A stretch of DNA of 64,000 nucleotides from Callorhinus ursinus (taxonomy: Eukaryota > Chordata > Mammalia > Carnivora > Otariidae): NCBI RefSeq assembly GCF_003265705.1, contig NW_020312904.1, positions 4,845,728 to 4,909,727 on the forward strand, given 5' to 3'. Position 1 is the stretch's first letter. Each line of letters starts with the position of its first letter. Below are positions 56,961 through 64,000 of the stretch, one piece after another. The notes under the pieces were generated by a model, which worked only from the letters and a program-made list of their open reading frames with translations, ran no database searches and was not told the origin of the DNA. Position numbers and translations under genes: made by a program.

Positions 56961-58045
56961 ATTTGTACAGATGTAAAATCCCACCTGTGCCTTAATGCAT
57001 CACCTTTGCAAGCAATAAGCATACCGATCGATTTGAAACGCTTGTGGATAATTGAATGAATTTGTGCAGTTTTTGGCCAACCCAGATCAGTTGGCTGGCT
57101 CTCCCTGGAGGAATCATGTCCGGGACATCCCCATTGACCACTGCCCAACCAGCCAGGCCTCCCAGAACCTGCTGCCCAGGATCAAGGCACCCTGGCCTCT
57201 CCCTAAGTTAAACCCACCCGTGGGTGAGGACCCCATGAGCTCCCAGGTGAGAATGGCCTGTGATGCCCCCCTGCCTCTTACAGAGAAAGAGCCCATAGGG
57301 GCAGGGACTGGAGGAGGGGAGGTAGAAGCGTTGATCTGTTGCCGGAGAGAGAGAGAGTGGGGAGGAACACACTTCTCTCCAGACAAGCTGTTCGCTTACC
57401 AGCTGACTTTGGTAAAAGAAAAAATATTCCTAGTGCCATCTGTTCCCAGAGTGGGGCTGGTGTGGGGCCCGGGGCTTCCTGCCGCTCAGGCAGCCAGACC
57501 CAGTTTCAGAATCTGCAACAGCTGCCCCCCTGGATTATTTTGGGAAGCGGCTCAACTCCACAGCACCCCGGCCTTCCTTCGAGGCATTTCCCGTCACTCT
57601 GAAGCTGTTTGCACACCCGGCCCCAGACTGCCAGCTTCTTCTCAGGCCTGCCTGTCCTCCCGTTCAGCCACTGTCATCATCCCTCTTCCCACTTCCCCCG
57701 CAACCCCTGCAGGAGTCAGACTCCCCGGGGTGGGGGGCAGGGACAGCCAGCTAAACGGAGGGAAGGGCTCCCTGTCCACCTCCCTGGTCTCCTCTGTGAG
57801 ACCCACGGCTTCCACCACCTCCAAGCGCCAGGCGGGACCCCCAGGCGTCCATCCCGTGCCACTGGGGGTTCCCCCTCCCTCACTGATGACTCCTCAAGGA
57901 TCGCCCCTTTGTGAAAGCTAAGCTCCTGGAGCAGGGGGATGGGCATCTCGGGCAGGCGCGCGGCAGCAGAAAGGCCTGGAAACTCAGCTGAAAGCAGACG
58001 GGAAGGGTTGGGGTGGGGCAGGGGGTCGACCACAAGGCTGGCATG
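56961..58045. other. No gene recognised
   Basis: The 289-residue plus frame at 57052-57921 is proline/serine-rich with no domain and is overlapped by equally long frames. Not called. Confidence 0.45.
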
Positions 58046-58145
58046 CCGGGAGGGCCCAGGGCATCGGATGCTGTGGGGAGGCTGGAGACCAGGAGGGATT
58101 TAGAGCAGGACACTAATGTAGTCATGATCCCAGGACAGAAAAACC
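58046..58145 (-). mobile_element. Possible L2 LINE fragment
   Basis: 'GGAGGCTGGAGACCAGGAGG' then 'AGCAGGACACTAATGTAGTC' recalls antisense L2 (the 'gaccagttaggaggctattgc' segment); weak. Confidence 0.35.
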
Positions 58146-58540
58146 CCAAGTGTTGGTGCGGAGCTGGGGTCAGAGGGGAAAAAGGTAGAGAGCCCCGCTG
58201 AGGAGTCACCGTAGGCCGGCCCCCCATGGGGGTGAGAGCCTGGACCACTCCAGAGGCAGAGGGAGGAGAGGAGAGTGTGAGTGTGAGAGGCAAGCCGAGG
58301 GCAAGACTTGGTTCCCCGGGAAAGGGGGAAGGGGGGTTGGATGAGCCACAGATCTGGGGCCTGGGGGCCAGGAGGTGGGACGGGGGAGGGGCGAGCTCTG
58401 ACTTGGACATGGAGAGTGGGGTGGGTCCCCCAAGGGAAGCTGTGCCCGTGGGTCTGGTCAGGAAGGGGGATGGGGGGTGTCAGAGGCTGGCAGGGGGTGG
58501 GGGATGGAGTTACTGTCTAAGGGGGACAGAGTCTCAGTTT
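58146..58540. other. G-rich stretch, no gene
   Basis: Several GGGG tracts (for example 58316-58345 and 58466-58505) make it G-quadruplex-prone; no exon recognised. Confidence 0.4.
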
Positions 58541-58544
58541 GGCA

Positions 58545-58890
58545 AGATGGAAGGAGTTCGAGGGACGGGTGGTGGTGATGGTTACACAGCAGCTCGAGGG
58601 TACTTGATGCCACTGAACCATACACTTCAAGATGGCCAAAACGGCCAGCTTATCGAGTATATTTTACCACAATAAAAAAAAAAAAACAACTGAATCCTGT
58701 GATTAAAAGGCAGAGGCATTCAGATTGGTCAGAAAGATACAACTATTTGTGTCTGTAAGGAATCCTCTTTAAATACAGAGACACAGAGAGTTTGAAAGTA
58801 GAAAGACGGAAAAGATACCTCGCTGTATTAATATCAGACAAAGGAGGTTTCAGAGCAGGAGATATTCCGGAGGATAAGGAGGCACAGGTG
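58545..58890 (+). mobile_element. L1 LINE 3' end and adjoining L1-like segment
   Basis: 58560-58685: 'GTGGTGATGGTTACACAGCA', 'TTGATGCCACTGAACCATAC', 'TATTTTACCACAATAAAAAA' is an L1-class 3' end with its poly(A) tail. 58690-58880: 'CTTTAAATACAGAGACACAG' and 'CTGTATTAATATCAGACAAA' look like an internal L1 segment. Neither piece is coding. Confidence 0.6.
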
Positions 58891-59990
58891 ATGCTCCCGA
58901 TGGGCACAGCGGCGGCAGTGGCCCCAGGGAGCAGAGATGGCCTGGCCCACACCAGCCCCCTACCGCAAAGCCCCTCCCCAAGTCCAAGGCCGTCAAACTG
59001 TGATGACCCCAGACCTAGCAGGCTCTGTCCTCGATGGGGGTCCTGAGCTGGGAATGCAGGGGAGAAGCCCAGCGGCAGCCCCGTGGGGCCCACCTCAGCC
59101 TTCCCCTGCCAGCCCTGACTCCCTGCCCCCTGTGCCTTGTCCTGGTTGGTTCCCACCCTACGTCGGCTACTGGGACGGCCATGGTCAACACTCCTCCAGG
59201 GTCTTATTCTTCGAGAAACATAGGCAGCAAGTGCCAAGTCTCAGCAGAGAGAGAGCAAGGCCCCTCCCTGGGACAGACTGGGGGACCACAAAGATTTCTC
59301 CTTCGGGATTTCTGGGCAAGGTTCTCTGCCACCGTTGTGGGGTTGGGCCTGGCCCACGCTTCCTCTGGCAAGTAACCCACTTAACTGCCCCAAGGGGCTC
59401 GGGGGCTTGGTTTTGGAGCCACGTCCATCCCCCTGAGGGAGAGACAGGCTAGCAATAGCTAACTGTGGGCAGGCTGGGGCCTCTGGCCATCTGCCCTGAC
59501 ACCCGAGAGTCCTTTCTGCTCCCAAGGTCAGGCCCTGGAGCCCGAGTGAAGGTCAGCATCACTGGGCTCTCAGCGGCCCCCATGGGTGCCCTCGGAGATG
59601 GGACTCCGAGCACCTTCCATGCCCAGCCCGTGGGAAGGGGAGCTGCACTGGGAGGGAGGTGGGGGGCAAGCTCGTACACAAGCAGATTGAACCGTCTCTC
59701 CCAGGACACTACGGCCTCCCCAGATCCCTCCCAGAAATAATACTTGTTAATATTAACTGAGTGAGGCCAGGGGGTGGCTCAAAACACCTCCATGCCTGCC
59801 TGCGGAATTCAAAGATACTCAGATGGACACGGGAATGGGGGTGGGGGTGGGGCCGGCACGCCGCAGACACACAGGAGACGGGGGGCACGGGCCGTGCGGT
59901 GGGGCAGGTCCCTCGGGGGCAGTGGGTCTTCCTGCTGCTGCTGCTGCAGGCAGGCGGGCTCCGAGAAGCAGCTTCTGGGGGCAGCGACCG
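58891..59990 (-). other. PARVG: Probable PARVG 3' UTR and downstream flank
   Basis: Sequence immediately 3' of the PARVG stop codon on the minus strand. I found no canonical AATAAA or ATTAAA on the minus strand in this stretch, so the transcript end is not placed. No other gene or confident repeat is visible. Confidence 0.4.
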
Positions 59991-60100
59991 CTAATTGGGG
60001 GGTCCACGGGGCAAGCTATCCGTGCTTTCCTGCAGCTTGTGCTTTCGAAACAAGCTGTAGAGGACCCGCAGCGTGCTCTTGGCGTCCTTGTTCACAATGT
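59991..60100 (-). CDS. PARVG: PARVG last coding exon (gamma-parvin C terminus)
   Basis: On the minus strand, the acceptor CCCGCAG precedes ACATTGTG. The split codon from the previous exon gives D, then IVNKDAKSTLRVLYSLFRKH, then a basic tail ending PRGPPN and TAG (59991-59993). This is the end of the second calponin-homology domain of gamma-parvin, a cytoplasmic adaptor of the ILK-PINCH-parvin complex at integrin adhesions, mostly in blood cells. The IVNxDxKSTLRVLY-type segment is shared by parvins; the tail ending G-x-PN is, as I recall, the gamma form. The frame is intact. Expression and function cannot be judged from the sequence. Confidence 0.92.
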
Positions 60101-60547
60101 CTGCGGGCCAGAGGAGAGCAGGACAGCCGGTGAGGCCTCGGCCGGGGCGCGGAGGGGGGTGACCACAGTCCCACTTGGCCCGGGACCGAGGGGCTTCCTG
60201 GGACACGGGACGTCAGTGCTAAACCCGGGGTCAAACAGGACGGTGGGTCACGCTAGGCCTGAGTCCCGGGACCCATCACATGGCCCTGCCTCCCTCCTTC
60301 TCCCCCCTAGTCCTCCCCTGCACCCCTCTTGCGGTGCCCCCCACATATAATTCCTCAAGGTCTCATCCATCTGGACAGCCTGCCCCAGGGTCCCCAGCCC
60401 CCTGTGTCCTCTCCCCAGGCCCCTTCCTCCAGCAGGGTGGGTGGAAGCCGTCTTTCCGTCGTGGGAAGTACCCGTGCCAAGCAAGAGGACCACCCCGACA
60501 TAGGCTGTCCCCCGACACCGCAGCACCCACATGCTCCATGCGCTCAC
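60101..60547 (-). other. PARVG: PARVG last intron
   Basis: A 447-bp intron: donor GTGAGCG directly after GAAG, acceptor CCCGCAG. GC-rich, no repeat recognised. Confidence 0.85.
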
Positions 60548-60620
60548 CTTCGGGGTTGATGGGGTAGTCGAGCAGACCTTCGTCCTTCAGCAGCTCCAGG
60601 GCAAGGGTGACGTTGTGCAG
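60548..60620 (-). CDS. PARVG: PARVG penultimate coding exon
   Basis: A 73-bp exon on the minus strand after CTTACCACAG. It reads LHNVTLALELLKDEGLLDYP, then INPE plus one base of the next codon, and ends at the consensus donor GAAG|GTGAGCG. It belongs to the second calponin-homology domain. Phase and splice sites join it exactly to 59991-60100. The preceding exon (the segment with the conserved LLxGxLEG-type motif) was not found up to 64000, so that intron is longer than 3.3 kb or the exon is diverged. Confidence 0.92.
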
Positions 60621-61024
60621 CTGTGGTAAGACCCCACCAGATGTTAGCCCCAACCCAGGCCCAGGCCCCCAAGCCCCAGGCCTCACACTTCAAGGAGGCC
60701 ACCTCTAGTGGGGAGGCAGTTATGGGGAGGGGCATCCGGTCCAGAGGCCAGGGAAGGCTTCCTGGTGGAGGTGACACCTAGAGGTAAGTCCTGCCAGGCA
60801 AGGGGACTTAGGCAGGGAAAAGAACACAGGTTTATCCTGGCCTTTTCTGATGGAGCCCCAGCACCGTGGGCAGCAGAGGCCCCATCGGAAACAGCTAAGG
60901 AGAGCAAGGTGCAGAGCGGCCAAGGGGCTCACCCGAGCTTGCAAGATGGAAAGTGGCAGGACCAGGTCTGTCTCACTCCGATGTCCGTGCAAAGTGGGCT
61001 GGAGGCTGGAGCAGCCGCCCATGC

Positions 61025-61130
61025 TAAGGCACTCGTGGGTTCAGATCCCTGCTCATGGGGTAACTTCCAGCAAGTGGCTTGACACCCCTGGACCTACCTT
61101 GCTCACCTGCAGAGTGGAGTCACCACCATC
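61025..61130 (+). mobile_element. MIR SINE fragment
   Basis: 'CGTGGGTTCAGATCCCTGCT' with 'ACTTCCAGCAAGTGGCTTGA' and a 'cttgctcacctgcagagtgga' core. Confidence 0.6.
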
Positions 61131-61399
61131 TCCCCCGTGTCCTGATCTGGGGTGCTGGGTGGGAGCCCAAGGGAGCCCGGACAGCCCTTGGCTCAAAGCA
61201 CACACTCTGTTAGTGGGGTTTTCCCTATTTGTGGCTAGTTTCTCCCTTGGGCCTCAATACAATCAAAAAGACCCTGCCCTTCTCCTGGGGGCAGCAGCCT
61301 GGTGTGGGGCAAAGCAGGTCTAAAGCCGGTTTCCCAAGCTGTTTGACCATAGGATCCACTTGTCGTGGAGCACCTCGTGGGACCAGTGTTTTGGAAACA

Positions 61400-61525
61400 C
61401 TTTGTCTACTCGCTCATTTAAAATACATTTATTGAGCATCTACTATGGGCTGGCCGTGTAGCAGGGGCCAAACCAGACCCCCTCCCTGCCCTCATGGAGT
61501 TGGTGCCCTTAGAACCGTCTCTTGA
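61400..61525 (-). mobile_element. L2 LINE 3' end
   Basis: 'ATACATTTATTGAGCATCTA' followed by 'CTATGGGCTGGCCGTGTAGC' and 'TGCCCTCATGGAGTTGGTGC': well-preserved antisense L2 terminus. Confidence 0.85.
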
Positions 61526-62825
61526 CACTATAAACATGATCACACTTGCTTCAGCTCATCAAGCCCATACTCGACCTGAGCCCTGCAGTCTCCAGAGACG
61601 TCTCAGCATGCTCTACCCCAGGTGTCACTTCCCTTCCGTGCACGGCTTGAGATTATAAAAGTAAAACCACCACGTTGCACGGAGCTGAGGGAAGGTTGTA
61701 ATCCAGGAGGATGTGCTCAAATCCTCCCGGGGAGAAATAATTGAATGTGGGAGGAAGCCCATGATTCCCTGTGCCGGTGTTTTGATTTCTGCAGAGCAGA
61801 CGGTCGCCTCCCTCCCTCTGTCCCTCACTTGTCTTCCTGGAAGGGATGACAGCCTCACATAAACACCAGTGGCAAGGAAGATCTGATAATAAAGCATCCA
61901 ATTTTGAGGGACCACTCTGCCAAGATTACGTACGACTCCTCGAGTGTCCCACCGGCGGAGAGGGCTGTGGTCCCCGCCCTCCAGCTAATGACCTCTTTGG
62001 CATTTTGATCATATGCTCCTGCGGCTAAGGTTACCTACAATGTCCTACAAAAATTCATCCTTGGGTCTGAGCAAAGAGGCTGCTTCTCGCCCCCCGTATG
62101 CAGTGTGGCTCAGATTGGGAAGTTGGTTCTCAAATCGGTGGCTAGAGCGGGCTCACGGCCCCCAGGGACATCAGGAGTAAGAACGCTTGTCCCTGGCTTG
62201 TAACTGGGGTTTGCGAGCGTGCCGAATCCTGGGCAGAGGCTCTGAAGTCCCATGAAGCCCAACACCCGAGTAACAAAGAGGGGACACCTGTGCTGTTCTG
62301 GGTCCCGGTTCTGAGCCCCTTCCCCAGGCTCCCCGGCCTGCGTGTGGCCCGCGCTGTTCCATCTTCCTGCCTTCTCCCCCACCTCCGTGTTCTGCCTTCT
62401 GGCTGTAGGGTCAGCACGGCCACCTCGGCCGGGCTCTGGCCCTCCTGGCCCTCCCAGTGGCCCGGCACAGGTCTGATCCATCCCCAGGACTATGGCTCTC
62501 ACCTTCCCCAGGGCCACAGGAAGGCCAAAGGGGACAGACATCTTTCCTTCTCCCACAAATGGCCCCAAGGCTGGCCCTGGGAACTGGCCTGCAGCCCTGC
62601 TTGGTATTCCTGCTCTACAGAAGGAGCCACTGCTGTGGAGAGATAAAGGGGGTGCCTCCCAGCGGGCTACAGCGGCCGTGGCATGGACAGAGCTAAGCAG
62701 GCCACCTGGGGTCCTGGGCAGGCCGCCACCTGCCCAGTGCTCTAGCACATCTCAGCCACGCCCCCAGCATCACCTCCAGTAGGGCTGATGCTCACGAAGA
62801 CTCCTGGCCGGTCCCGAGCAGGCCA
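61526..62825. other. No exon recognised
   Basis: 61620-62060 is AT-richer and may contain conserved intronic sequence. 62110-62750 gives a 212-residue minus frame without any domain. Confidence 0.4.
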
Positions 62826-62903
62826 GGGGCCCCAGGGACCACCCGCCCTTGATGCTTCCCCTCTGGGGCCCCAGGGACCACCCGCCCTCGATGCTTCCCC
62901 TCT
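62826..62903. repeat. Two-copy 39-bp tandem duplication
   Basis: 62826-62864 and 62865-62903 start GGGGCCCCAGGGACCACC and differ by a single T/C. A recent local duplication. Confidence 0.9.
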
Positions 62904-63544
62904 GTGACCCTCCAGACTCCGTCTGGGTGGTCTGAGGGGTGGGCAGGGCAGGGATTGTGAGCCCACAGGGAAGAAACGAGAAGCCCGAGGTGCAGCCCAT
63001 GAGCTGGTGGTGGAGCAGGGACCGGACTGAGGCTTCTGCTTCCTCTGCCACGTCTGCCCCGACGTGGGGCCGGATGACGGGGTCCGGTGCTGCCCCTCAT
63101 CTGCAGAGTAGTGAGAATCCCCTGCCCTCACTGGCAGATCGATGTCTCTTGTGGAAGGGGCCTTCCCGGCAGGGGAACAGCCTGGGCAATACCCCGAGCA
63201 GGGAGAGCGCGAGGAGCTCTAGCACTGTGGCACCCCGTGGGAAGGCTGGGGAGGCTGGTGGGCTGAAGAGCAGAGCAGAGGAACAGGAGCCCGCCAGGCG
63301 GGGAGGCTGTGCGTGGGGACGCAGGCAAGCCACCGGCATTGTCATCCTCTCCCCGGCTTCCCCAGTTAGGACGCAGAACCCCCTGCCTGGACTGGTGTAG
63401 CCATCCCCCAAGCAGCCTGCCAGCCTGCAGGGGCCACAGGGGGACTCCCGACCCCTGCCATGCCCTGGCCCACCCCTGCAGCAGCGCAAACCACAGATGA
63501 TACAACCCCGAGATTTCCGTGCTTCTGTCCACACCTGAGCCTTT

Positions 63545-63860
63545 GCTGATGCTCTGTTCCCGCCCCTTGGGATGCCCTCACTCTGCAAAGCAAACGCTGA
63601 TCAACAACATGTGTCACCTCTTATGCCCTCCCAGGCTCCTTCAGATCATAGCAGCCACTCCTTCCTCCGGGTCCCCAACGGACCCACCCACCTGGAACCA
63701 ACACTCTTCACCGTGGCCCTGGGGAACCACACCTCACTGAGAGTACAGTGGGTATAGACTAAAAGGCCCTCAAAAATAGGAGCTGTGTGGGACTGTCTTT
63801 ATGACCCACACGCCACAGCCTGACACCAAGCAGGACCTCAAGAAATGAAGGATCAGGTGG
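63545..63860 (+). mobile_element. Possible L2 LINE 3' end
   Basis: 'GGGATGCCCTCACTCTGCAA' and 'TATGCCCTCCCAGGCTCCTT' then 'GCCTGACACCAAGCAGGACC' and 'TCAAGAAATGAAGGATCAGG' follow the sense L2 3' order, diverged. Confidence 0.5.
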
Positions 63861-63869
63861 CAGATGGGG

Positions 63870-63988
63870 GCTGGATAGGTGGATGGATGGATGGATGGAT
63901 GGGCAGATAAGTGGGTGGATGGATGGATGGATGGGTGGGTGGGCAGGTGAATAGGTGGATGAACTGGGTGGATGGGTAAATAGGCAAG
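63870..63988. repeat. (GGAT)n microsatellite
   Basis: GGATGGATGGATGGATGG-type units with GGTGGGTGGGCAGGTGAA variants. The minus-strand HPSIHP frame is a by-product. Confidence 0.95.
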
Positions 63989-64000
63989 TCAAAGGATAGG

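Larger units (their letters stand above)
60621..64000 (-). other. PARVG: PARVG intron (part)
   Basis: Should be intronic by position, upstream of the penultimate exon. It contains MIR and L2 fragments, a small direct repeat and a GGAT microsatellite. No further exon of the gene was recognised. Confidence 0.65.

Noticed and set aside
57052..57921. 289-residue plus-strand frame
   Set aside because: No recognisable domain or splice context, GC-rich, overlapped by other frames.

Overview
This is nuclear DNA of a carnivoran mammal. Five full-length tRNA-derived CAN-SINEs (head motif 'GGTGGCTCAGTCGGTTGAG' or its complement, tail AATAAAATCTT or its complement) and one shorter, older SINE lie among many decayed L2, MIR and L1 fragments. 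No recent canid-specific SINEC_Cf copy was seen, which fits an arctoid caniform (bear, pinniped or mustelid group) better than a dog, but that is inference.

Only two protein-coding genes can be supported, and only their 3' ends are here. On the plus strand, 6489-6810 is the last coding exon of SHISAL1 (KIAA1644): a transmembrane helix followed by a proline/glutamine-rich cytoplasmic tail. Everything to its left (1-6488) is SHISAL1 intron; it holds a 1.7-kb, 14-bp-period GC-rich minisatellite with a 100-N assembly gap. On the minus strand, 60548-60620 and 59991-60100 are the last two coding exons of PARVG (gamma-parvin), ending its second calponin-homology domain. The two genes converge tail to tail, as I recall for human chromosome 22q13.31.

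The roughly 53 kb between them shows no convincing gene. It is filled with L2 pieces, MIRs, L1 relics, SINEs with target-site duplications, MER5-type DNA transposon remnants, MLT1-like LTRs, a 17-bp-period minisatellite (about 28995-29710, with a 10-N gap), a 471-bp GAT/GGT array and several CA/TG tracts.

The most unusual structure is a pair of inverted, about 96% identical 272-bp arms (47053-47324 and 48402-48673). The right arm is continuous with an ancient antisense L2; the left arm interrupts a different old repeat. It looks like a fairly recent inverted templated insertion. A second point is an exact 225-bp duplication (3363-3587 = 3722-3946) abutting the 100-N gap, probably an assembly artefact. 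I found no novel genetic system. The long 'open frames' in the window are by-products of tandem repeats and GC-rich sequence.
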